Assembly: GCA_016200125.1 (NCBI GenBank)
Contig: JACQFK010000391.1
Location: 1-14,935, forward strand
Direction of reading: 5' to 3'
Origin: Planctomycetota bacterium
GTDB taxonomy: Bacteria > Planctomycetota > MHYJ01 > JACPRB01
Length of the DNA stretch: 14,935 nt
Below are positions 7,301 through 13,897 of the stretch, one piece after another (the stretch's first letter is position 1; every line of letters begins with the position of its first letter). Made by a program: the position numbers and the translations under genes. The notes below the pieces were generated by a model, which made no database searches, was not told the origin of the DNA, and saw only the letters and a program-made list of their open reading frames with translations.

Positions 7301-7513
7301 GCCGGCGTGTCGCTGGCGAACGAAGGGGACCTCGTGGTGGGAAGCAACCTGGACGGCGCGATCGACTTCCTGCGCGTCGCGCAGGGGACGCTGGCCGACG
7401 CGGATACGACGATCGAGGAACTGTTCGCCTGGGAGTTCGACGGGCCGCAGCTCCGCGATTTCAGCGGCCGGAAGCCGGCGGGCGCGCGGGACGCCGGAGC
7501 CCTGGGCAAATAG
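4322..7513 (+). CDS. Secreted right-handed beta-helix protein with C-terminal LamG domain
   Basis: 1063 residues from GTG 4322. Residues 1-20 are a Sec signal peptide (hydrophobic ILLLSAVCPLMA, AxA-like cleavage before GES). An N-terminal beta-rich part contains IDFEAGDDAQDG and, near 314-335, DGEYWFDRKAKGGRLYLRLP, a segment of the kind found before the helix in beta-helix glycosidase-like proteins. From about 360 (HLHVSGLTFRYT) to about 680 follow parallel beta-helix rungs with repeated IRISNCLFED, VRIEDNDFRR and RILIHHNKVWES strands and stacked Asn. Residues about 900-1030 are LamG/concanavalin A-like (WHHAIVEADRQAKTLTVYVDG). A carbohydrate-active enzyme (GH120/GH141-like glycosidase or polysaccharide lyase) is plausible; catalytic residues are not identifiable by eye and substrate is unknown. 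It stands alone and converges on the hydrolase gene, stops 4 bp apart. Confidence 0.93.
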   Translation: MSNFGLRVILLLSAVCPLMAGESPGQAGRNDWSWQKPQAGVDPKGDLTWKPAPFVFEKGDSARYIDFEAGDDAQDGASKEKPWKHHPWDPAAVGNAKECKGIHTYLFKGGVYYRGSLNVAEAGKPGQPIRLTRDPAWGKGDAVICGSERIAGWKKGADHKDIPEPEKVWTADLDFAPRSVWLVRGEGDYFRIPLARTPNWKRSNPDDVKSEWWVWDNPRKPFGNTIKNAGGQDIHLGVDTKHIKDKPAEYFKGALIWPEYGWVMSGPYPTPVEVVDLEKKGLGFAGWTGGGAGGVIMRNMRYYLEDKPHYLDDPDGEYWFDRKAKGGRLYLRLPNDADPNSVRVEAGKRPTLVDGKNVEHLHVSGLTFRYTTAPWDITAATWDWSTTPWGLRADSHPACVRVWGSGRDIRISNCLFEDVCFPIRVKSNVEGQRVDEVRIEDNDFRRTDLGILSVADGSGWGYAKLRGRLGDVRIHRNHSLETGTRPSRFNTGTGIEVAGARSVEIAGNVIERSYAQGIDVVGSKTSGMWGDVPFTRILIHHNKVWESMLNCNDYGGIETWQGGPAYVYDNLSYDALGYRNWERYSNSDAGFGHAYYLDGAFKNYHFNNIAWGKAKDVSSPVVNCSAFQEIISYQNTFFNNTVYNFHTGSRRQEPSAGRNKYLGNVWEGIGEFVLRHADPARTAADGNAKDAGPQKAQFALDTNAYGRNFFHDFQRLGVLEPSGRWLMDFDAFKGALEKHKSLLTELGEVSKAPLLRDPAKGDFRPAEKSPGLGKGAKVFVPWALSGVVGEWNFYPLGSDPAVVPDEHWYMTDYHVSRDTYHDRPMYPLKGQNIAAGDYVQGPLEDWIAGALSFSPAKKQVLTLSHADMMTPFTFNDRKKSLHEGAQPEPCRIEGEALKNPQVYTSNLLIEVYFKTAPGHGGGVLIEKMKGTGYGVALTSAGQLSFSAATAHLDGKTKVNDGRWHHAIVEADRQAKTLTVYVDGRKDASGAGIDAGVSLANEGDLVVGSNLDGAIDFLRVAQGTLADADTTIEELFAWEFDGPQLRDFSGRKPAGARDAGALGK

Positions 7514-7517
7514 ACGG

Positions 7518-8345
7518 TTACTTGGGCGTGTCCAGGAAGTCGAGGCCCTTGTCGAACCATTCGGCGGGCGGGGGCGAGTGTCCCATCCCGGGCACTTCCA
7601 TCAGCAGGGCGTGCTTGAAGCCTTCCTTCTTGAAGCCGAGATCGTAGACCGCCTGCGTGTTCTTCAGGTTCATGTCCTTCTCCCCGGTCACGAGCACGTA
7701 GCGCGCGGTCGACTTGGCGGTCCGCAGCGTGTCCGCCGCGGGCGTGTAGTTGGGGGGCCAGACCTTGCCCGGCTCCGAGGGGATGTTCAGGTAGAAGTTC
7801 GCCCCGCAGAAGGGGATCGCGCCAGGGAAGAGATCCGCATACGCGACCGCCAGCATGCTGGCGATCCGCCCGCCGCCGGAGAAGCCGGAGACATAGACCC
7901 GGGCGGGATCGATGTTGAAGCGCAGGACCATGTTGTGCCGCGCGTCCAGCGCGAGGCGGAAGCGGTCCACGACGTTTCTCTCGTTGCCGGTCTTGTGGGC
8001 GGCGACCGCCAGCAGCTTGTGCTTCTCGAGGATCGCCTCGTAGCCGCCGGGAAGCCCCGCGTCGTCCCCGGGATTCACGTAGACGAAGAGCCCCCACTTC
8101 TCGTCGTGGGTGTAGGACCTGGGCACGAGGAGGCGGAACTTCTCCTGGTTGACGTTGTAGGGCGTGAACTCCACCTTGAAGCGGAAGCGCGCTTTGAGGG
8201 TGTCGTTGTCGCTCTTGGGCGAGGACTTCTCGAAGGTGGCGTCGCTCGTTCCCGGCTGGAAGTCGGGGAGCTTCTCGGCCTGGACGGCCAGCGCCCCCAG
8301 CAGCGCCGCGGCGAGCATCATCATCAGTTCTACGCCGATCCTCAC
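7518..8345 (-). CDS. Exported alpha/beta hydrolase (PHB-depolymerase / dienelactone-hydrolase-like esterase)
   Basis: 275 residues. A GTG at 8345 overlaps the mutarotase stop as GTGA, the same coupling seen at 12980, and gives MRIGVELMMM-LAAALLGALAVQA, a signal peptide with an N-terminal Arg and VQA cleavage site. The alternative ATG at 8324 (268 aa) lacks a positive charge and has only a distant AGGA. The nucleophile elbow is GFSGGG with Ser156; NPGDD (91-95) is suited to the oxyanion loop; Asp224 (GEKD) and His256 (GMGHS) are the likely triad partners. The fold class acts on carboxylic esters; the natural ester is unknown, and deacylation of a polysaccharide would suit the neighbourhood. 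It is second in a two-gene unit. The frame runs on upstream through the mutarotase gene, but that part is an out-of-frame shadow. Confidence 0.88.
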   Translation of the reverse strand: MRIGVELMMMLAAALLGALAVQAEKLPDFQPGTSDATFEKSSPKSDNDTLKARFRFKVEFTPYNVNQEKFRLLVPRSYTHDEKWGLFVYVNPGDDAGLPGGYEAILEKHKLLAVAAHKTGNERNVVDRFRLALDARHNMVLRFNIDPARVYVSGFSGGGRIASMLAVAYADLFPGAIPFCGANFYLNIPSEPGKVWPPNYTPAADTLRTAKSTARYVLVTGEKDMNLKNTQAVYDLGFKKEGFKHALLMEVPGMGHSPPPAEWFDKGLDFLDTPK

Positions 8346-9241
8346 CCCGAGACTTCGAGCTGCGCCCGCATCCGGTGTGTCTGGCCGCCTTCGAGACGGA
8401 CGGCGCCGTCGCCCGCGTTGGCGGTTTCCACGCAGAGCATCTGCGGCCACTCGTCGTCGCCGAAGTCGGGCATCGCGCGGGCCTTGTTGATCCAGGGGTT
8501 CCAGATCACGGTCGTGCCGGAGTTCTCCTTTTCGACCTTCAGGGTCCGCTCCAGGACCGGATCGCGGACCACGCAGCTGCTGCGCGTGTTCAGGTAGACG
8601 CGGTCGGTTTCGCCGGCGATGCGGACCGCCTCGGGCGGCTGGGTCTTGCGCTTGAAGGCGTCGACCTTGTCGATGTACTCGGCGTTCTGGAGGCCCTCGA
8701 CGCTGACCCGGCGGACGTCGCCGACAAGGAGATAGGTATGGAAGGCCTCCTCGAAGCTGAAGGAGGGGCCGTCGCAGCGGACTTCCATCTCGAGGCCGAG
8801 GGAGCGGCCCAGGGTGAAGTTCAGCCGGAGCCCGAAGGAATGCGGCCAGAGGCTGCGGGTGGCGTCGTCGCTCTGGAGCGTGAAGGCGACGCGGGCGGAT
8901 CCGTCGGCCTGCAGGGCGCAGGAGTCCAGCGTCCAGGCCCGGATCCGCGCGAAGCCGTGCATCGGAGCCTCGGGAGGGCCGGCTTTCGGACCGAACCAGG
9001 GGAAGATGACGGGGACGCCGCCGCGGATGGGCTTGGCGGGGTCGAAGAGGCTCTCGTCGCTCATGAAGAGCAGCGGTTTCGCGCCGCGCGGCTGGAACCG
9101 GGTGAGGTGCGCGCCGTGGAGGTAGATCTCCGCGGAGGCCAGGTCGCTCGTCAGCGTCAGCCGGGGAAGTCCGCCGCGGCCCTCGTCGACCTGGACGACT
9201 CCCGGGACCCCGAAGCGCTTCTGAAGGTCGCTGATCGACAT
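8342..9241 (-). CDS. D-hexose-6-phosphate mutarotase-like protein (aldose 1-epimerase family, YeaD type)
   Basis: 299 residues, the usual length. It lacks a signal peptide, so it is cytoplasmic. The family interconverts alpha and beta anomers of phosphorylated hexoses. Family features visible: FDPAKPIRGGVPVIFPWFG (66-84), PMHGFAR with His95, FEEAFHTYL with His168, VYLNT, WNPW near 247-250, and the acidic CVETANA with Glu272 near the C-terminus; the two His and the Glu match the catalytic set of aldose epimerases. An upstream in-frame ATG (9268) would add nine residues, but CGGGAG sits 6 nt before the ATG at 9241, so I use the latter. The gene diverges from the haem-protein operon across a 132-bp region and is coupled to the hydrolase gene by a 4-bp overlap. 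Confidence 0.92.
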   Translation of the reverse strand: MSISDLQKRFGVPGVVQVDEGRGGLPRLTLTSDLASAEIYLHGAHLTRFQPRGAKPLLFMSDESLFDPAKPIRGGVPVIFPWFGPKAGPPEAPMHGFARIRAWTLDSCALQADGSARVAFTLQSDDATRSLWPHSFGLRLNFTLGRSLGLEMEVRCDGPSFSFEEAFHTYLLVGDVRRVSVEGLQNAEYIDKVDAFKRKTQPPEAVRIAGETDRVYLNTRSSCVVRDPVLERTLKVEKENSGTTVIWNPWINKARAMPDFGDDEWPQMLCVETANAGDGAVRLEGGQTHRMRAQLEVSG

Positions 9242-9247
9242 GGGCTG

Positions 9248-9253
9248 CTCCCG
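9248..9253 (-). promoter_or_regulatory. Ribosome binding site selecting the 9241 start
   Basis: CGGGAG on the minus strand, 6 nt before ATG 9241. It favours this ATG over the upstream in-frame ATG at 9268, which has no such element. Confidence 0.6.
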
Positions 9254-9291
9254 AATGGCGGATAGCATAACACAAGGCGCCGCATCCTGCG

Positions 9292-9308
9292 AACTGGTCT
9301 GACCACTT
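9292..9308. promoter_or_regulatory. GntR/FadR-like palindromic operator in the divergent intergenic region
   Basis: AACTGGTCTGACCACTT is a 17-bp palindrome centred on 9300 with 7 of 8 pairs matching; the core TGGTC-N-GACCA is perfect. Operators of GntR-family regulators of the FadR/FCD branch have this TGGTnnnACCA pattern (TGGTCnGACCA for FadR). It lies about 50 bp upstream of the mutarotase ATG and 65 bp upstream of the haem-protein ATG, and on the minus strand abuts a weak TTCGCA-18-TATGCT promoter. It could control one or both units. No GntR gene is in the window, so the regulator is inferred only. Confidence 0.5.
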
Positions 9309-9318
9309 TGCGAAATTT

Positions 9319-9339
9319 GGGCCCCGGAAGTGCGGGCCC
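9319..9339 (+). other. Twin GGGCCC inverted repeat in the leader
   Basis: GGGCCC at 9319-9324 and again at 9334-9339 are separated by 9 nt and can form a 6-bp hairpin. It lies between the operator and the start of the haem protein, so it may be a leader structure. At this GC content a chance origin is possible. Confidence 0.3.
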
Positions 9340-9373
9340 AGGCGTATGAAGGGCAAAGGGCGAGAACACTGAC

Positions 9374-11734
9374 ATGAAAACGATCCTCCGGGCCGCCGCG
9401 TCAGTCCTCCTCTTGCTCCCCGCCGCCGGGGCGCAGGACAGCGCGAAGACCCGGCCTGATCCCGCTGCCGAACCCGTCCGCGCTTTCCTCACCAAGGGCT
9501 GCCTCGAGTGCCACGGACCCGAGAAGGCCAAGGGCAAGTTCCGTGTCGACCAGCTCGACTACAGCCTCGCCACCAAAGCCGCGGAAGGGCGCTGGCAGGC
9601 CGTGAAAGAACAGCTCGCGTCCGGCGCCATGCCGCCGAAGCCCAAGCCTCGCCCGGCCAAGGCCGACGTGGACGCCCTCGTGGCCTGGGCCAACGGCAAG
9701 ATCGACATGGTTGAAACCGCCCGCCGCAGCACCCAGGGCCGCGTCGTCCTCCGGCGCCTCAACCGCGTCGAGTACGAGAACACGATTCGCGACCTGCTGT
9801 CGGTCGAAGTCGGCCTGCAGGACCTCCTGCCCGCCGACAGCTCCGACCACGGCTTCGACAACGTCGCCGACGCGCTCCATTCCTCCTCGTTCCTCATGGA
9901 GCGCTACCTCGAGGCCGCCGACCGCGCCCTGAACTCGGCCATCGCGAGCGGCCAGAAGCCCTGGATCTTCAGCAAGCGCATCGCCGTCAAGGACGAACAT
10001 CCGAGCGGCGAGGTCTACCGCAAGCTGGAGGACGGCAGCCTCGCCATCTTCAGCTCCTGGATCTCCGCCAACATCTGCGTCACGCTCTGGCAGTTCACCT
10101 CGAAGTTCCCGGGCAACTACCGTGTCAGGATCTCTGCCTACGGGTACCAGAACCCGGGCAAGCCGGCCACCTTCTACGTCCTGGCCGGCTCCATGCAGGG
10201 GGTCACCTCGCAGCACCTGGTCGGCTACTACGACGTCCCCAATGATACGCCGACCGTCGTGGAATTCACCGATCACCTGGACCCGCAGAACACCTTCCGC
10301 ATCGTCGCGGAAGGTCTCGGCGTCACCCCGCCCACCGTCCAGAAGGTCGGCGCGCAGAACTACAAGGGCCCGGGCCTGGCCGTGCAATGGGTGGAGATCG
10401 AGGGGCCGCTGATGGAGTCCTGGCCCCCGCCCAGCCACAAGAAGCTGTTCGGCGACCAGGCCCAGGTGCCCGCGGTCTCCAGGGAACCGGCGGCGGACGT
10501 CGAACGAATCCTCCGCAGCTTCACCCGCCGCGCCTTCCGCCGCGCCGTGACGGACGCCGACCTGCAGCCCTTCATGACCCGCGTCAAGGCGAAGCTGGGG
10601 GAGGGCTACTCCTTCGAGCAGGCGCTGCGGGTCGGGCTGAAATCGGTGCTGGTCTCGCCGGAGTTCCTCTTCCTCCGCGAAAAGCCCGGCAAGCTGGACG
10701 AGTTCGCCCTCGCGAGCCGGCTCTCGTACTTCCTCTGGAGCAGCATGCCCGACGACGAGCTTCTCGCGCTCGCCGAGGCGAAGAAGCTGACGCCGGCGCT
10801 CCGGGAGCAGGTCGAACGGATGCTCCGGAGCCCCAAGGCCGCGGCCTTCACGAAGAACTTCGCGGGCCAGTGGCTGAGCCTCCGCAACATCGACGCCACC
10901 ATGCCAGACTACGCCCTCTATCCGGAGTTCAACGACGGCCTGAAGGAGTCCATGCTCCAGGAGCCCTTCCTCTTCTTCGACGAAGTGCTGAAGAACGACC
11001 TCAGCCTGGCCAACTTCGTCTCCTCGGACTTCTCGATGATCAATGCGCCGCTGGCGGAGCTCTACGGGATCCCCGGCATCGAGGGACGGAACTTCCGCAA
11101 GGTCGCGCTGCCGCCGGAAAGCCACCGCGGCGGCGTCCTCACGATGGGCGCCGTGCTCAAGGTCACCGCGAACGGCACGACCACGTCGCCGGTCCTCCGT
11201 GGCGCCTGGGTGCTCGACCGCATTCTGGGCACGCCTCCGCCCAAGCCGACCGTCGACGTCGAGGCCGTGGAGCCGGACATCCGAGGCGCCACGACAATCC
11301 GCGAGCAGCTGGCCAAGCACCGTTCGGTCCCCGAGTGCGCGATCTGCCACGTCAAGATCGATCCCCCCGGCTTCGCGCTCGAGAGCTTCGACGTGATCGG
11401 CGGCTGGCGCGACTACTACCGGAGCGTCGGCAAGGGGGAAGCCGTCAGCGGGAAGCGCTACAAGAAGGGTCCGGTCGTGGACGCCGGCGACGTGATGCCC
11501 GACGGCCGCAAGTTCCAGAACATCGACGAGTTCAAGCAGCTGCTCCTGAAGGACAAGGACCTGCTCGCCCGCGCCCTCGCCGACAAGCTGCTGACCTACG
11601 CCACGGGCGGGGTGCCCGCGTCGGTCGACAAATCGGAGATCGACGCCGTCGTCCGCGCGGTCAAGGCGAAGGACTACGGCTTCCGGACCCTGGTGCACGA
11701 GATCGTGCAGAGCAAGCTCTTCCAGACCAAATAG
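9374..11734 (+). CDS. Exported PSCyt1/DUF1592-family haem protein (planctomycete-type cytochrome)
   Basis: 786 residues; signal peptide 1-20 (VLLLLPAAGA-QD). Domain order as in the family: PSCyt1 haem domain with C43LECH47; DUF1587 (about 125-190, RLNRVEYENTIRDLL); a beta-sandwich, carbohydrate-binding-like insert (about 200-355, GNYRVRISAYGYQNPGKPATFYVLAG); DUF1595 (about 375-440); DUF1592 (about 442-570, LASRLSYFLWSSMPDDELL); DUF1588 (about 583-690, RGGVLTMGAVL) with a second haem motif C655AICH659 in CHVKIDPPGFALE; DUF1585 (about 730-786). No domain lost and no frameshift. The biochemical role is not established; two CxxCH motifs imply covalent c-type haem and extracytoplasmic redox chemistry, possibly on carbohydrate. 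First gene of a three-gene operon; only a weak GGGCGAG-type ribosome binding site. Confidence 0.95.
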   Translation: MKTILRAAASVLLLLPAAGAQDSAKTRPDPAAEPVRAFLTKGCLECHGPEKAKGKFRVDQLDYSLATKAAEGRWQAVKEQLASGAMPPKPKPRPAKADVDALVAWANGKIDMVETARRSTQGRVVLRRLNRVEYENTIRDLLSVEVGLQDLLPADSSDHGFDNVADALHSSSFLMERYLEAADRALNSAIASGQKPWIFSKRIAVKDEHPSGEVYRKLEDGSLAIFSSWISANICVTLWQFTSKFPGNYRVRISAYGYQNPGKPATFYVLAGSMQGVTSQHLVGYYDVPNDTPTVVEFTDHLDPQNTFRIVAEGLGVTPPTVQKVGAQNYKGPGLAVQWVEIEGPLMESWPPPSHKKLFGDQAQVPAVSREPAADVERILRSFTRRAFRRAVTDADLQPFMTRVKAKLGEGYSFEQALRVGLKSVLVSPEFLFLREKPGKLDEFALASRLSYFLWSSMPDDELLALAEAKKLTPALREQVERMLRSPKAAAFTKNFAGQWLSLRNIDATMPDYALYPEFNDGLKESMLQEPFLFFDEVLKNDLSLANFVSSDFSMINAPLAELYGIPGIEGRNFRKVALPPESHRGGVLTMGAVLKVTANGTTTSPVLRGAWVLDRILGTPPPKPTVDVEAVEPDIRGATTIREQLAKHRSVPECAICHVKIDPPGFALESFDVIGGWRDYYRSVGKGEAVSGKRYKKGPVVDAGDVMPDGRKFQNIDEFKQLLLKDKDLLARALADKLLTYATGGVPASVDKSEIDAVVRAVKAKDYGFRTLVHEIVQSKLFQTK

Positions 11735-11744
11735 AGGAACGGCC

Positions 11745-12983
11745 ATGATGAAGCGACGTCAGTTCCTGCGGACCGCGGCCGGCACGCTGGCCCTGCCCCT
11801 GCTCGACGCCTGGGCGCTTCCCGGGAAGCCGAGGCAGCGCATGGTCTGCCTCTGCGCGCCGCTCGGCCTGCATCCGGCCTTCCTCTTTCCCGAGAAGGCG
11901 GGCAAGGACTACGCCCTGACGCCGTACCTGGAGGTGATCAAGGACTTCCGGGAGGACTTCACGATCATCTCCGGGCTCTGCCACGCGGGCAACAATCCCG
12001 GCTTCGCCCATCAGGCCACGGCCAGCTTCCTGACCGGCGCCCCCGGAGCGGGGCGGCCCGGCTTCAAGAACGAGATCTCGCTCGACCAGCTGGCCGCGGA
12101 GCACCTCGAGGGGGAGACGCGGATTTCCAGCCTGGCGCTGTCGGGCGAGGTCGAGGGACTCTCGTGGACGCGGACCGGGGCGCCCGTCCCGGCATCGACG
12201 TCGCCGTCCCGGGTCTTCGCCAAGCTCTTCCTCGCCGACAGCCCGGAAGAGCACCTGGCCCATGCCCGCCGCCTGGCGGACGGCCGGTCGATCCTCGACG
12301 ACGTCCGCGATCAGGCGAAGAAGCTGCAGGCCAGCGTCGGCGCCGACGACCGCGCCAAGCTCGAGGAGTACGCCACCAGCGTCCGCGACCTGGAGAAGCG
12401 GCTGGCCCAGGATGAGCTCTGGTTCAAGAAGCCCAAGCCCAAGGTCGATGCGAAACCGCCGACCGACATCGCCATGGCCGCCGACCTGATCGGCCGGACG
12501 AAGCTGCTCTTCGATCTCACTCATCTGGCGCTCCAGACCGATTCGACGCGGCTCATCACGATCATGCTGGGCGGCTCCACCCACGCGCCGCCGATCGCCG
12601 GCGTGACGCTCGGGCACCACGACCTGTCCCACCACGGCAAGGAGCCGACCAAGCTCGAACAGCTCAAGCTCGTCGAGATCGAGACGATGAAGACGCTGCG
12701 CGACCTGCTGGCCAAGCTCAAGGCGACGAAGGAGGAGGGCGCGAGCCTCCTCGAGCGGACGACCGTCTTCATCGGCAGCAACCTGGGGGACGGCAGCAGC
12801 CACGCCGTGAAGAACCTCCCGGTCCTGCTGGCCGGCGGCGGCTTCAAGCACGGTCAGCACCTGGCCTTCGATCCGGCGAATCCGCCGCCGCTCTGCAACG
12901 TCTTCGTCTCGATGCTGCAGAAGCTCGGCCTCCCGATCGACAAGTTCTCCACGAGCACGGGCACGCTGACGGGCCTGGTGTGA
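11745..12983 (+). CDS. Tat-exported DUF1552 protein
   Basis: 412 residues. MMKRRQFLRTAAGTLALPLLDAW is a twin-arginine signal, suggesting export of a folded, probably metal-bearing protein. The body matches DUF1552: VCLCAPLGLHPAFLFP, an SGLCHAGNNPGFAHQAT segment near the N-terminus, the central DDVRDQAKKLQ...RDLEKRL helical region, and MLGGSTHAPPI...GHHDLSHHG near 270-300, followed by FIGSNLGDGSSHAVKNLPVLLAGGG. The His-rich H-D-H-H stretch is a likely metal site; related DUF1501 proteins are alkaline-phosphatase/sulfatase-like, which may hold here by inference. DUF1552 genes are very often next to DUF1592-type genes, as here (10-bp gap). A GAGGA lies 7 nt before ATG 11745; ATG 11748 is an alternative. 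Confidence 0.95.
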   Translation: MMKRRQFLRTAAGTLALPLLDAWALPGKPRQRMVCLCAPLGLHPAFLFPEKAGKDYALTPYLEVIKDFREDFTIISGLCHAGNNPGFAHQATASFLTGAPGAGRPGFKNEISLDQLAAEHLEGETRISSLALSGEVEGLSWTRTGAPVPASTSPSRVFAKLFLADSPEEHLAHARRLADGRSILDDVRDQAKKLQASVGADDRAKLEEYATSVRDLEKRLAQDELWFKKPKPKVDAKPPTDIAMAADLIGRTKLLFDLTHLALQTDSTRLITIMLGGSTHAPPIAGVTLGHHDLSHHGKEPTKLEQLKLVEIETMKTLRDLLAKLKATKEEGASLLERTTVFIGSNLGDGSSHAVKNLPVLLAGGGFKHGQHLAFDPANPPPLCNVFVSMLQKLGLPIDKFSTSTGTLTGLV

Positions 12984-13879
12984 GAATCGGGCTGCTGCTC
13001 TGCGGCGTCCTCGCGGGTTGCGCGGGCGTTCCGGAGCCGCCCCCCGATCCCGCGGACCTCCTGGTCTTCGCGCCCCACCCCGATGACGAGGCGCTCGGCT
13101 GCGCCGGCATCATCCGCCGGACGCTGGCGGAGGGAAAGCGCGTCAAAGTCGTCCTCTTCACGAGCGGAGACGGCTTCCCGGGCTTTGCGTCGCTCCTCGT
13201 CCGCAAGCCGACGGAACAGCTGACGCCCGATGATTTCCTGGAGCTCGCCCGCTACCGTCAGAAGCAGTCGCAGGCGGCCTTCCGGACGCTCGGCGGATCG
13301 CCCGGGGATCTCCTGTTCCTCGGCTATCCCGACGCCGGCCTCGACCAGGTCTATCTCGCCCGGACCGGGGCGCCGTTCCGGCAGAAGTTCACGCAGCGGG
13401 CCGCGACCGAGCGCGGCGCGCCCTACACCTACGCCTCGGTCCTGACGGACGTCGTCGACCTGATCCGGACCTTCAAGCCGGGCCGCCTCTGCGTGACGAG
13501 CGAGGCCGACCGCCATCGCGACCACCAGGCCGCGTTCCGCTTCGTCCGGGACGGAGCGAAGGCGGCCGGATACGGGGGCGTCCTCCAGACCTACCTGATC
13601 CACGGAGGCCCGGAGTGGCCCTGGCCGCTCGGGGTCACCCCTCAGTCACGTCTCGAAGCGCATGACGTGAAGGGAGAGCGGATACCGCAGGGCGTCGCCT
13701 GGCCGCCGCCTTCGCGGATCTCGCTCTCAACGGAGGAGATCCGTCTCAAGCAGGCCGCCATCCGGGACCACTCCACGCATCTGGCCGGAATCCTGCAAGG
13801 TCCGCTGTTGCAGGAGCGGGAGTACCTCGAATCGTTCGTGAAGTCGGAAGAGGTGTTCTGGCCGGTGGATCCGAAGTAG
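12980..13879 (+). CDS. PIG-L / LmbE-family deacetylase-like lipoprotein
   Basis: 299 residues from a GTG that overlaps the DUF1552 stop as GTGA, implying translational coupling. MRIGLLLCGVLAGC is a lipoprotein signal with a perfect LAGC lipobox (Cys14). The zinc-site signature is APHPDDEALG, with His33, Asp35, Asp36 and Glu37, and the second motif is ADRHRDHQAAF with His179, Asp181 and His182. The family removes acetyl groups from N-acetylglucosamine-containing lipids, small thiols and glycans. An extracytoplasmic anchored version suggests action on an external or cell-wall N-acetylated sugar; the substrate cannot be told from sequence. The length is slightly above the family's usual 230-280. 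It ends 11 bp from a convergent metallophosphatase. Confidence 0.93.
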   Translation: MRIGLLLCGVLAGCAGVPEPPPDPADLLVFAPHPDDEALGCAGIIRRTLAEGKRVKVVLFTSGDGFPGFASLLVRKPTEQLTPDDFLELARYRQKQSQAAFRTLGGSPGDLLFLGYPDAGLDQVYLARTGAPFRQKFTQRAATERGAPYTYASVLTDVVDLIRTFKPGRLCVTSEADRHRDHQAAFRFVRDGAKAAGYGGVLQTYLIHGGPEWPWPLGVTPQSRLEAHDVKGERIPQGVAWPPPSRISLSTEEIRLKQAAIRDHSTHLAGILQGPLLQEREYLESFVKSEEVFWPVDPK

Positions 13880-13897
13880 CCGCCCGCGCTCTACTTC
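13873..13897. other. Inverted repeat spanning two convergent stop codons
   Basis: GAAGTAG (13873-13879) and CTACTTC (13891-13897) form a perfect 7-bp inverted repeat around 11 nt. Both arms contain the stop codons of the flanking genes, which each end Lys-stop (AAG TAG), so part of the symmetry comes from the shared codons. It could be a bidirectional 3'-end structure, but there is no U-run. Confidence 0.3.

Noticed and set aside
9401..11746. 781-codon minus-strand frame opposite the haem protein
   Set aside because: Composition shadow of the PSCyt1/DUF1592 gene; no domain is seen.
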